In this document: in pieces, positions 12,251-31,583 of the stretch | Layout of the letters: every line of letters starts with the position of its first letter | How positions within the stretch are numbered: the stretch's first letter is position 1 | Assembly (NCBI RefSeq): GCF_022458985.1 | Contig: NC_061789.1 | Span: 7,978,357 to 8,042,356, forward strand | Source of the DNA: Mugil cephalus | Lineage: Eukaryota; Chordata; Actinopteri; Mugiliformes; Mugilidae | DNA: 64,000 nt | Direction: 5' to 3' | Translations under genes and position numbers: made by a program | Notes under the pieces: model-generated | Seen by the model: the letters and a program-made list of their open reading frames with translations, nothing else | Told to the model about the DNA's origin: nothing | Database searches by the model: none

Positions 12251-14072
12251 TTCACTCAAATTGGTATTGATGATCCAAAACTGTATCCGGATCAGAATCA
12301 CTGAAATACACAATGGTGGGTGGACAAAAGCAGCACATTGTGTGCGATGGTACACCTGCTGCCAGTTTTCCACAATATAATATATTCATTTGTGGATTTA
12401 GTGCATTGCAGTTACTGTCAGCTTTGTTTTTTTGTTTATGCACAAAAATGTCTCCACTTGATCAGCTTATACTACCTTCCCCTCTCACCATCATACATAT
12501 TATTATCCCACAAAACGAGAGTGAACAAGATCGTTTAACTGTGGAGCTACAGTGCAGGAACATGTCATGACTTTTATGGGCCCTTGAGCAAGAGTTGTAC
12601 CGTAGTACTATCCTACCAAATACTTCTAGTGAACCATGTTTGTGGAAGATTAGTCTGCCAGCAGGTGTATGACTCTATTTAACAGCACTGTCCTGATTGA
12701 ATAATCAATGTTTCATTGATTCTACCTCTTCTGTCATTTGGAGACTTGAATCAAAGAGATAAACTCTTAAACTCCTGACACATAGACACATTTAAAGTCT
12801 AAGAAGACTTAACGTACCAGAGTGACGGTTTTAGACGTCTTCCTTTTGGAAATCCATCAACTCAATCTGTACACTTTGAAGATCTTACTTTCATACTGTT
12901 GCTGCAGAAATTGGTTTTGATTTTTTTTTAAGTCATGCCTGCAGTTGTAGACAGTCTTTGAGACAAATTAATTACACTGAGGACAAAATGTTTACTGGCT
13001 GCCTGATGTGAGCTTCAATTCCTGAAGAATCATGACTTTCAGTTTTGTGAAAAGGAAACAAACCTGTTCACATTTGCATTTCCATAATACAGTACATTCA
13101 GTTGTGGCTGTAGTACATTGCAGCTACTTTGGTTTTTGTTTATGCACAAAAATGTCTCCACCTCCTACCACCGTACATATTATTTCACCACAAAACAAGA
13201 GTGAACAAGATCTGTGGAGCTACAGTGCAGGAACATGTCGTGACTTTGATGGGCCCTTGAGCAAGAGATGTACCTTAGTACTATCCTACCAAATACTTAC
13301 TGAACCATAATGGTCGCCATGACTTTATTCAACTGCACTGATATAATAATCAATGTTTCATTGATTCTACCTCTATCATTTGGAGACTTGAATCAAAGAG
13401 AGAACCTTCTGACACGTAGAGATGTTTAAAGTCTCTAAGTGACAGTAATTGAGAGATTCCAAACTTTTTTGTAAAGTTCTTAGGTTTGATATATATATCC
13501 ATGTTCTGTTCCTGACGTTAAGAATGTTTTCATGAGAAGACACAAGAGTGATCTGGTTCTCCTTTTGGTTCCTGAGGAATCGTGATTTTCAGTTTTGTGA
13601 AAAGGCAACAACCCTTAACAGCTGTTTTTAACACTTCTGTGAACCACCTCTCACACAAAGGTTGTCAGCTCATTCCAAATTATATTCTGTTTTTCACAAG
13701 GCTCGATGTCACACAACGTTACTATTTGTTTTATATTTTTCTGTCACGCCAAATTTATTATTGTAGAGGGTTTCTTTTTGTTTTTGTACTAAGTTTCTCA
13801 CATTGTGTCATCTTTCTCATTGATGTTATTCCCCAAGCTATTTCTGTTAGTTGCTCTGTGTTAAACTGGCACTTGGTGAGTCATGGAACCAGGCCCAGAT
13901 ATGGCACAGATATATTTTTTGGACCTTACTTCAATATATCAAGACATGTCAACAGCATCGTCATGCTGCTCCAGATGCTGTCACAGTATGAAGACATCAA
14001 ACAGTCATTTAATATGGATAAATGACAAGCAGAGTACCACAAAGAGTACAATTTACCAGGCATTTAGACTGA

Positions 14073-14101
14073 GAATGAAAGACTGTGTCAGTCTTTCATT
14101 C
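14073..14101. repeat. 13-bp perfect inverted repeat with 3-base loop
   Basis: GAATGAAAGACTG and its reverse complement are separated by TGT. The same hairpin occurs at 25226-25254 in the duplicated flank. Confidence 0.8.
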
Positions 14102-15495
14102 AGATTGTTGGAAATACCCAATAAGAATCTGGTCTAATTTTTAATTACGATGACACCCATCAGAACCAATTCAATTCTCCAAAAGGATTTTCATGGCAGT
14201 CGACCTGGTCTCTCTCTGTACAGCCCCATATGCAACAACTGCAGTTCATGTGTTACGACACCTTTCCATCAGAACTGGTATTGGCTTCAGTGATTTGAGC
14301 TTCATTTGTTCCTCTGTTGGATCGGACCACATGGGACAGACTTCACTCACCATCAGAGATTTGTGGACCTGTGCACTGTGTTTGTGTTGGTAGATACCGT
14401 ATGAGGTGAAAGGTTTCTGATTATTTATTGAGTTAGGGGAGTCCTCTACTCCTTCCACACGTAGGAAACCTATGTTGTATAAACTAGGATTATTGGCTGG
14501 TGATACATATATTATTTTTCCTGGACCTGAGTTGTTCATATACTTTTATTAGGCCTTTTTGTAGATGTTACAGTTAGATCTTTTGTTTATTGTTTTGTAA
14601 TTTAAGGAACTTTATTAGTCAGGATATTCTTCCAACACAATCACTGTTTAAAGATTTTTCACTTATTTAATTTGACTGTAAAATAAATATTCAAATTTCC
14701 CTCTTAACTTCCTTGTGTGTTGTGTGTTTGTCCTTAAGTTCCCCAAAGGGAAGTAACATCATCAATAGCAGCCTATTCACTATCACACACACAATCAAAA
14801 GTGAATCCCCTTATCAAAGACAAAAACATCTGCATTTTCACTCATGGTGTGTTGGACAGAAGACCACATCACACACAGATGAACATTTACAGTAGAATCA
14901 ATGCAGATGAGAGTCAACCAAACAAAAATGACAAAGAAATGAATCACAACAGTTTCTAATTAAAGGCTACTGGTTTATTGCTGTCATTTATTTGTATTAA
15001 TGTTTTTTTTCTTTTAAAGCTTAATGTTATTTATTTGTCAAGTCAAACCAACACTTTATCATTAAGGTTTAATAACCGATGCTGCTTAACTCCAATCCCA
15101 AAGAACCCACTAAACTGATAAAATGAAAAAAAATAAAATATTGTATTGTATAAAGCATAAAAAGATTTATTTTAAACTCTTAAAATCAAAACATTTCTGG
15201 GAGATAATAGTAGCACTGTGTGATGAAACCACAACATCCCTGAATCCAACAAATGCTTAATTTTTAATCTTTCTCCACATATTTTATATATTATATATAA
15301 ACTGCCTGGCCTAAAAAACAAAACGAAAAAGTTGCCATCTGGATTTAACTAAACAAATAGGTACAAACCTCCTATTGGGTAATTACTGCATGAGTGATTA
15401 TCTTTCAGTTGGTAAAAACTTATTTAAGCCCAACTGATACAATGAGTAGCTTCTCTTTTCTTAAACAACCAGACAACCAAGCCACATCGAGTGGT

Positions 15496-15529
15496 AACAC
15501 AGGTAACACATAGGTGTGTTACCTGTGTT
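15496..15529. repeat. 14-bp inverted repeat downstream of copy B
   Basis: AACACAGGTAACAC pairs with GTGTTACCTGTGTT across a 6-base loop, about 170 bases past the stop codon of copy B. The same structure lies past copies C and D. Confidence 0.8.
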
Positions 15530-15698
15530 TTCTTTGACAAAAATGAATCAGGTCAAATCCAGAGGCCTCTTGGCTTTAGTCATCTTTCCTTTTGGATGTT
15601 CAGACGGTGACCAGGTTTCTGCTCCACACAGAACAAATCTGAAACATCTCCTATAGAAACAAACAACATACGTATCATGTCAGGGATTAAAATGACTG

Positions 15699-23102
<7,404 letters not shown>

Positions 23103-25225
23103 GACCAGTAACAGAAACTGAAAAACACATTGTAATGTTCTAATCAGTCACAGTGGATGGCATTTTACACAGTGATTCATTCATCTCAAAAGTTCAAACA
23201 GCTTACCTGTGGTGAACAAAGGATCAGGTGGGTGTGATAGTGCTGAGGTTACCACAGGGCAGGTGGATGTGTCTTGACTAGTGCGCATGATGAATAAAGC
23301 AACAACAATTAATGAGTAACCCCATGAGGGAAACTTGACTTTCAGTTTTGTGGAAAAGGAAACAAAAAGCAAAATCACACAGTTAAAAGCTTTGAGTTTC
23401 ACTCAAATTGGTCTTGATGTTCCAAAACTGTATCCGGATCAGAATCACTGAAATACACAATGGTGGGTGGACAAAAGCAGCACATTGTGTGCGATGGTAC
23501 ACCTGCTGCCAGTTTTCCACAATATAATATATTCATTTGTGGATTTAGTGCATTGCAGTTACTATCAGCTTTGTTTTTTTGTTTATGCACAAAAATGTCT
23601 CCACTTGATCAGCTTATACTACCTTCCCCTCTTACCATCATACATATTATTATCCCACAAAACAAGTGTGAACAAGATCGTTTAACTGTGGAGCTACAGT
23701 GCAGGAACATGTCATGACTTTTATGGGCCCTTGAGCAAGAGTTGTACCGTAGTACTATCCTACCAAATACTTCTAGTGAACCATGGTTGTGGAAGATTAG
23801 TCTGATTAGTCTTAGTATGACTCTATTTAACAGCACTGTCCTGATTGAATAATCAATGTTTCATTGATTCTACCTCTTCTGTCATTTGGAGACTTGAATC
23901 AAAGAGATAAACTCTTAAACTCCTGACACATAGACACATTTAAAGTTTAAGAAGACTTAACGTACCGGAGTGATCTGGTTTTAGACGTCTTCCTTTTGGA
24001 AATCCATCAACTCAATGTGTACACTTTGAAGACCTTACTTTCATACTGTTGCTGCAGAAATTGGTTTTGATTTTTTTTTAAGTCATGCCTGCAGTTGTAG
24101 ACAGTCTTTGAGACAAATTAATTACACTGAGGACAAAATGTTCACTGGCTGCCTGATGTGAGCTTCAATTCCTGAAGAATCATGACTTTCAGTTTTGTGA
24201 AAAGGAAACAAACCTGTTCACATTTGTATTTCCATAATACAGTACATTCAGTTGTGGCTGTAGTACATTTCAGCTACTTTGGTTTTTGTTTATGCACAAA
24301 AATGTCTCCACCTCCTACCACCGTACGTATTATTTCACCACAAAACAAGAGTGAACAAGATCTGTGGAGCTACAGTGCAGGAACATGTCGTGACTTTGAT
24401 GGGCCCTTGAGCAAGAGATGTACCTTAGTACTATCCTACCAAATACTTACTGAACCATAATGGTCGCCATGACTTTATTCAACTGCACTGATGTAATAAT
24501 CAATGTTTCATTGATTCTACCTCCTCTATCATTTGGAGACTTGAATCAAAGAGAGAACCTTCTGACACGTAGAGATGTTTAAAGTCTCTGAGTGACAGTA
24601 ATTGAAAGATTCCAAACTTTTTTGTAAAGTTCTTAGGTTTGATATATATATCCATGTTCTGTTCCTGACGTTAAGAATGTTTTCATGAGAAGACACAAGA
24701 GTGATCTGGTTCTCCTTTTGGTTCCTGAGGAATCGTGATTTTCAGTTTTGTGAAAAGGCAACAACCCTTAACAGCTGTTTTTAACACTTCTGTGAACCAC
24801 CTCTCACACAAAGGTTGTCAGCTCATTCCAAATTATATTCTGTTTTTCACAAGGTTCGATGTCACACAACGTTACTATTTGTTTTATATTTTTCTGTCAT
24901 GCCAAATTTATTATTGTAGAGGGTTTCTTTTTGTTTTTGTACTAAGTTTCTCACATTGTGTGATCTTTCTCATTGATGTTATTACCCAAGCTATTTCTGT
25001 TAGTTGCTCTGTGTAAAACTGGCACTTGGTGAGTCATGGAACCAGGCCCAGATACGGCACAGATATTTTTTTTGGACCTTACTTCAATATATCCAGACTT
25101 GTCAACAGCATCGTCATGCTGCTCCAGATGCTGTCACAGTATGAAGACATCAAACAGTCATTTAATATGGATAAATGACAAGCAGAGTACCACAAAGAGT
25201 ACAATTTACCAGGCATTTAGACTGA

Positions 25226-25254
25226 GAATGAAAGACTGTGTCAGTCTTTCATTC
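25226..25254. repeat. Second copy of the 13-bp flank hairpin
   Basis: Both arms are identical to those of the inverted repeat at 14073-14101. Confidence 0.8.
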
Positions 25255-26794
25255 AGATTGTTGGAAATACCCAACAAGAATCTGGTCTAATTTTTAATTA
25301 CGATTACACCCATCAGAACCAATTCAATTCTCCAAAAGGATTTTTATGGCAGTCGACCTGGTCTCTCTCTGTACAGCCCCATATGCAACAACTGCAGTTC
25401 ATGTGTTACGACACCTTTCCATCAGAACTGGTATTGGCTTCAGTGATTTGAGCTTCATTTGTTCCTCTGTTGGATCGGACCACATGGGTCAGACTTCACT
25501 CACCATCAGAGATTTGTGGACCTGTGCACTGTGTTTGTGTTGGTAGATACTGTATGAGGTGGAAGGTTTCTGATTATTTATTGAGTTAGGGGTGTCCTAT
25601 ACTCCTTCCACAAGTAGGAAACCTATGTTGTATAAACTAGGATTATTGGCTGGTGATACATATATTATTATTTTTCCTGGACCTGAGTTGTTCATATACT
25701 TTTATTAGGCCTTTTTGCAGATGTTACAGTTAGATCTTTTGTTTATTGTTTTGTAATTTAAGGAACTTTATTATTCAAATTTCCCTCTTAACTTCCTTGT
25801 GTGTTTGTTCCCCAAAGGGAAGTAACATCATCAATAGCAGCCTATTCACTATCACACACACAATCAAATCCAACTAATCTATGCAGAATAAATGCATACA
25901 TGGTTATCTGGAAGAGAGACGAACCTTGTGCAGAATTCTTCACTCCACATAATCAGTGTCTTTGCTTGAATCAAACCAATGATATCTTTTATTTACTTTT
26001 CCTAAAATGAGTTGTTACTGTTCAAATTCACAACTTCAGAGAATAATTACACAGTAACAAACATGGTTGGAAAAAATATTTGTTTCTGTCTTACAATCAA
26101 AATGTTTTAAAGCAAATTTAATCCCCTTAACAAAGACAAAAACATCTGCATTTTTACTCATGGTGTGTTGGACAGAAGACCACATCACACACAGATGAAC
26201 ATTTATAGTAGAATCAGTGCAGATGAGAGTCAACAAAACAAAAATGACCAAGAAATGAATCACAACAGTTTCTAATTAGAGGCTACTGGTTTATTGCTGT
26301 CATTTATTTGTATTAATGTTTTTTTCTTAGCTTAACGTTATTTATTTGTCAAGTCAAACCAACACTTTGTCATTAAGGTTTAATAACCGATGCTGCTTAA
26401 CTCCAATCCCAAAGAACCCACTAAACTGATAAAATGAAAAAAATAAAATATTGTATTGTATAAAGCATAAAAAGATTTATTTTAAACTCTTAAAATCAAA
26501 ATGTTTCTGGGAGATAATAGTAGCACTGTGTGATGATCCCTGAATCCAACAAATACTTATTTTTAATCTTTCTCCACATATTTTATATATTATATATAAA
26601 CTGCCTGGCCTAAAAAACAAAACGAAAAAGTTGCCATCTGGATTTAACTAAACAAATAGGTACAAACCTCCAATTGGGTAATTACTGCATGAGTGATTAT
26701 CTTTCAGCTGGTAAAAACTTATTTAAGCCCAACTGATGCAATGAGTAGCTTCTCTTGTCTTAAACAACCAGAAAACCAAGACACATTGAGTGGT

Positions 26795-26828
26795 AACACA
26801 GGTAACACACAGGTGTGTTACCTGTGTT
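26795..26828. repeat. 14-bp inverted repeat downstream of copy C
   Basis: Same arms as downstream of copies B and D, at the same distance from the stop. The loop differs (ACAGGT against ATAGGT in copies B and D). Confidence 0.8.
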
Positions 26829-28618
26829 TTCTTTGACAAAAATGAATCAGGCCAATTTCAGAGGCCTCTTGTCTTTAGTCATCTTTCCTTTTGGATGTTC
26901 AGACAGTGACCAGGCTTCTGCTCCACACAGAACGAATCTGAAACATCTCCTATAGAAACAAACATCATACGTATCATGTCAGGGATTAAAATGACTGTTA
27001 ATGACATTTACAACAAAACTGTTCATAATCAAACAACATAATATATAATTTACATTGTTTGCTACTTCTCTTCTGGTGAGCCTTCATGTCATTGTAGATT
27101 TTCTTCACCTCTCCAAGCTCTGTTGAAACATCTAAAATAAACCAAAACAATTATTGATTAATTAACATTATTTCCATTTTGTTGGTGCTCTATAAGAATG
27201 ACCTCACTTTAATGTTATCCTATTACCTGGGAATGAGAAGTCATCTGTCTTGAGTGAGAGCTCAATGGCTTTCATCATGGTTGTCCTCAGTGTCTTCAGG
27301 ATGTCCTCCTAATGCAGCATCAAAATCTGTATTAATTACCACTTATCAGAGGAAATACTGTGTTCAAGCTCCATTGAATCACAAATAAACTAACAGAACA
27401 GATATGCAGGGCAACATGTTTTACAATCTCATCATATTTCAAGCTATGAAATGTGACAAACCTTCAGCTGATCCAGCTGCTCCAACATATTTGTTTTAGC
27501 ATTATCAAACATTCTGCTCTTTGAATCCCGGACATGACTCTGAAGAGCCTCTTTCATTTTTTTCAGTGTGTCATCTCCACTATATGAAGCTGCTCCTGAA
27601 ATAAAACAGATTTTGTTATGTTCAGTCAAATTAAATGTGTATTATAATTTTTTGTATATTATATTATTATTATTATGGTGACATTCAGTCATGATGGTCT
27701 TAACTCACGTTTGTAGCATTTTTTCATGTCTTCCTCAATAGTGGCTGTAAGACTGTTGTAGATGTTTTTCTTTTTCTCCCGGATGTCTTTGTTCAATTTT
27801 GTCTTCATTAGTTCTTCCTATGAGAAAAAAAGTAAAGTGTAACAGTCTGTAAGAATAATAATAATTCATATGTCACTTTTCAATTTCAGTTTTGCTTGAC
27901 ATAAAATCTAGTACTGTAAATAACCAATGAACAGGTTGGTTCTAATTTTCATTCTTTACCTCTGTCTGCAGAAATATCAGCTGCAGCTCCACATCTTTGT
28001 ATTTCTGAATCAGATCACTTGTGTTGAGTGAGAACCTACTGATGAGTCCGTTCAATGGTTCACATTTTCTGTCATTTCTGAAACATGTTGATGTTATTGT
28101 AACGACATAATTTGATCATTGTAGAATTTGTCTGTTCTGGACTTTTGGATTCAACAAATAGTTTTATGTCCTTATTAAACAGTTCTTACGGAAAGGTCTC
28201 CTGGAATTTGTCATCAATGCTGTCAGTCAGGTGTGAGGACAACTTCATGTTGAGATTTATTGGTGTCCTGTTCTTTTTCCCTTTCTTTTTTGGTTTGTAG
28301 ATGCCATTGTTCTCAACTATACATTTCAGTGTCCTGTGGAAACCACGGCCATCCTTTTTCTGAGACCAAATAGAAAAATATATGAAACATATTCACAAGA
28401 AAAAAAAATGACTTATTTGTATTTGTAATTCCAATACATACAAAATTTAAGAAGTAATCCAGCTCTTTTGCACAACGATCTTTAGATTGTTCCACACCGG
28501 CACTGAGGCATTTTTCAAAAGCTTTGTTGGCTATTTCCATATTTATTTTGACTTCGTGAAGTTGATGGCTCATCTTTCCTTCAAGGTCCGCACACACTTC
28601 TGTTCTGTCAGCCTGAAA

Positions 28619-28623
28619 TCACA

Positions 28624-28672
<49 letters not shown>
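28619..28672. repeat. CA/GA microsatellite in copy C intron
   Basis: Homologue of the copy B microsatellite, with about 10 CA units and about 16 GA units. Confidence 0.95.
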
Positions 28673-28677
<5 letters not shown>

Positions 28678-29340
28678 ATACAACCTTTCCATGTTTGCAG
28701 TGAAACAGTAAAATGTGTTAAATGATTTCATTGTTCTTACCCCTTCTCTACAGCGGGCTCCTTGAATCAAAGACAGAATCCCATAAGCTCCAGACACATA
28801 GTTCCAAGTCTCTGAGTGGCAGTCATAGAGATTTTGCAAAATATTCTGAAGTTTTGGTATTTCTGTAAAGAGTAGTTTTGATAACACATATTTACATCAC
28901 ATTGTTTAATTTGAATTCAATAAAACCTGAATTAAATCAAACTACAGCTGTACAAATTTGAGTGTTCATAGACTGTATGGAGACTTGACCTACCAGTGTC
29001 ATCTGGTTTTAGATGTCTTTTTTCTAGAAACTCTTTGGAGCTCACTGTGAACACCTCAAAGCTGTTTTTGAAGTGTTTCTGGGGAAATTTAGATTGTAAT
29101 TTGAAGTCAAGCTTATACTTGTAAACAACCATAGACCTTTAGACTTTATGTAATCTGTACTCACTTTAATCTTGTTTTTGTTGTTGAATTCATTTTTTAC
29201 TTCTTCTTTGACTTCTTTATTGTTTCTCAATATGCAATCAGCTGGTGATCTATAAGAAAAATATGGACATATAGAGTAGGTGACATTTCATACAGAACAC
29301 TGAAACCTTAAGTGTATTCTTCTGTGACCTTTTGATTTCT

Positions 29341-29485
29341 CGATTCAAGAAGATTCTTTATTGTCATTATAAGAACATAACGAAATTTTGCAGAGACCCG
29401 GCTTAAAGGCACACATAAATACATGAACATTTAAATAAATATAAAAAGCACCCTTAAGTAAAAATGTAAAAAAATATGTAGAATA
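29341..29485. mobile_element. Short dispersed-repeat insertion in copy C intron
   Basis: Same insertion as at 18089-18232 in copy B. Inherited by duplication. Confidence 0.5.
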
Positions 29486-29587
29486 ATTTCAATGCAAGAA
29501 CGTGGATGTGACTTTCGTGGATGAGAAATGCTGCATGAGAGCCAACGGTGACCATTAGGACCTGAATCCTTCAAGGCATTTCACTTA

Positions 29588-30110
29588 TCATATCATATAA
29601 ACTTGGGTTGTTTATCATATAAACAACCCAAAGTGCTTCACACGTATAAAACAAGTCCGCAGAACCCTCCTCCTTCCCACGCACACACACACTCACACAA
29701 ACGCATGTGCACACACAAAAGAGTACAGGGATAGAAAGAGCACCCCCTTCATGACATCCTGGGAGGCTTCTCTCCCTACGCTGCAGGACTGAGAGGTTCA
29801 GGAGGTCCTTTGTTCATCAGACTGTAAAACATCACTGTTTAAATGCTTTAATGCTAATTTGTAAATTGTAAACTGTTCAACTGTATATAGTTTTTTATTT
29901 CACATAGTAATTCATATTAACATGCTAGCGCAGCCCATACATATATATACTTCCACACATATCTACACATTTTATTTGCACTGTAGATTCTGGTGTTTAT
30001 ATTGGTGTGTTGTGTTGATGTCTGTGTATGTTTGTGTACAAGCTACTGGACACTTGAATTTCCCCCAGGGGATGAATAAAGTATTTTTCTATTCTCTATT
30101 CTATTCTAAT
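29588..30110 (+). mobile_element. LINE 3'-end fragment in copy C intron
   Basis: Same insertion as at 18335-18857 in copy B, with the same AATAAAG and TTCTA-repeat end. Confidence 0.6.
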
Positions 30111-30596
30111 TATGGATGTCTCATAAGCACAACAGGGTTATTTATAGGTGCACAAAGTATTGGGAAACCTTAAGCTAAAGTTTGTGGTCACGGGGCTTTT
30201 GGTATTGATCCAATAATACATTATCATACAATAGTAGTTCTTGCATTTTCTTTTCATGCTCTTGTTCATCAAATTCTCCAGTTAAATGATTTATTCAAAT
30301 ATGCACTTTTGGTGCTGAAGTTTACTTACTTGTCGTTAGAATAATCAATCTGATCAGACTTGGTCCAGATAAAGTGAATCTGGTGACACTCTCCTCCATT
30401 TCCCATGATGCTACTGGCACGTTCCAGGACCTGCCAGGTTTCTTTCTCTGTTGCTGGTCGACTACCGTCAGTCACAATCCACACAGTGGAACACTTTCCA
30501 ACAATCTGAAAGAGTGCAGAGCATGTTTATTTTGAATAATTCATTATCAAAGCTGTGTGAAAATATTAAAATACAGTTTCAAAATAACACAGTACT

Positions 30597-31583
30597 TCAG
30601 CCGGGGACCTGGCCCTCACTTGCCTGCCTCCAAAACTGCACTCAGATCACGCTCTACTCTATACTGATACTTATCACAGTGAGAGCTAGGTACACCAAAT
30701 ACACCGAAACCAAGTTTTTATTGCACCACACCTTGGGGGACAGTGAGCCCTACATCAGGGTTGGCTGCAAGACAATAGTGTCCTGCAGTCCCTGACCCAC
30801 CCCACCTTCCCCCTTTCCCTCTCCACTCTTAATGCACCACACCACATCTAGAGTCACGGTGTAGGGTTATGCTTCCATGTCCGGGACTGAGGAAGCACAG
30901 AAATGGGGACACTCTTACTTATCTCACTCATTATCCCTTGGCTCAGCTCAGGGGGCCTGGTCCTCTGCAGGTGAGTGTCTCTTGGGCTGGCGGTCTGCGG
31001 CTATACAGCAGTTGGTCAGGGTAGTTACCTACCCATGTGGTACCCATGTGCTCCTACACTGGGGTAGTGGTTGTTGGCGGCTGGGCTCCCTGACCTGACT
31101 CTGGGCCCAGGTAATGGTCTCACTCACATTTAGAGAATGCCCACGTGCATGTGTGGTGTCACCTGTCACCTTGTGCTGGGTCATTTTGAGAAGAATTGAT
31201 GAGTCCCATCTGATAAGGGCTGGACTGTTCTTTCCGTCTATCACCATGTGCCCTACTGTTGACTTAGCTCCTCTACTGGGACACCCTTACCCTACTGCCT
31301 CTCTTCCACTTCCACTCATCCTTCCACATATTCTCCATCCTTTGTTCTCCCCCTCTATCCACCGAGGTGTAGCACTGCCCTCCCTGCCACAAAAGGTCAC
31401 TCCACTGGTCACCTCAAACTAGATCAACAAACTAGCTCCCAGGGAGGGCCGATGATGGTCACAAACACACACTGAAGTAATAAAATATTCAGCTGCAAGA
31501 ATATAACTGCATCAATCTCATATAATGTTGACACCATGTGGTGTTTAACTATGTAGACAAATGCAGAAAAAAAAAAAAAAAAG
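30597..31583 (+). mobile_element. Poly(A)-tailed retroposon in copy C intron, 13-bp TSD
   Basis: Same 987-base insertion and same flanking ATAACACAGTACT (30584-30596, 31584-31596) as copy B. The equivalent site in copy D (43220-43245) is uninterrupted, so the insertion predates the B/C duplication and postdates the split from D. Confidence 0.8.

Larger units (their letters stand above)
12251..15698. other. Intergenic flank between copies A and B with relic exons
   Basis: No intact gene was seen. Decayed pieces of exon 14 and exon 13, followed by intron 12 sequence, lie at about 12720-12960. A second exon-14-like piece lies near 13370-13470. The short open frames here recur after copy B only because the DNA is duplicated. 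The 3' part (about 14700-15650) is the downstream flank of copy B. Confidence 0.55.
23220..26990. other. Intergenic flank between copies B and C with relic exons
   Basis: This is a near copy of the A-B flank. Decayed exon 14/13 pieces lie at about 23870-24110 and 24520-24620. Relative to the other flanks it carries a rearranged stretch of about 250 bases near 25865-26120. No intact gene was found. Confidence 0.5.

Noticed and set aside
14193-14393. 66-codon open frame repeated at 25346 and partly near 38850
   Set aside because: Its conservation is no greater than that of the surrounding duplicated flank; no motif or exon structure was seen.
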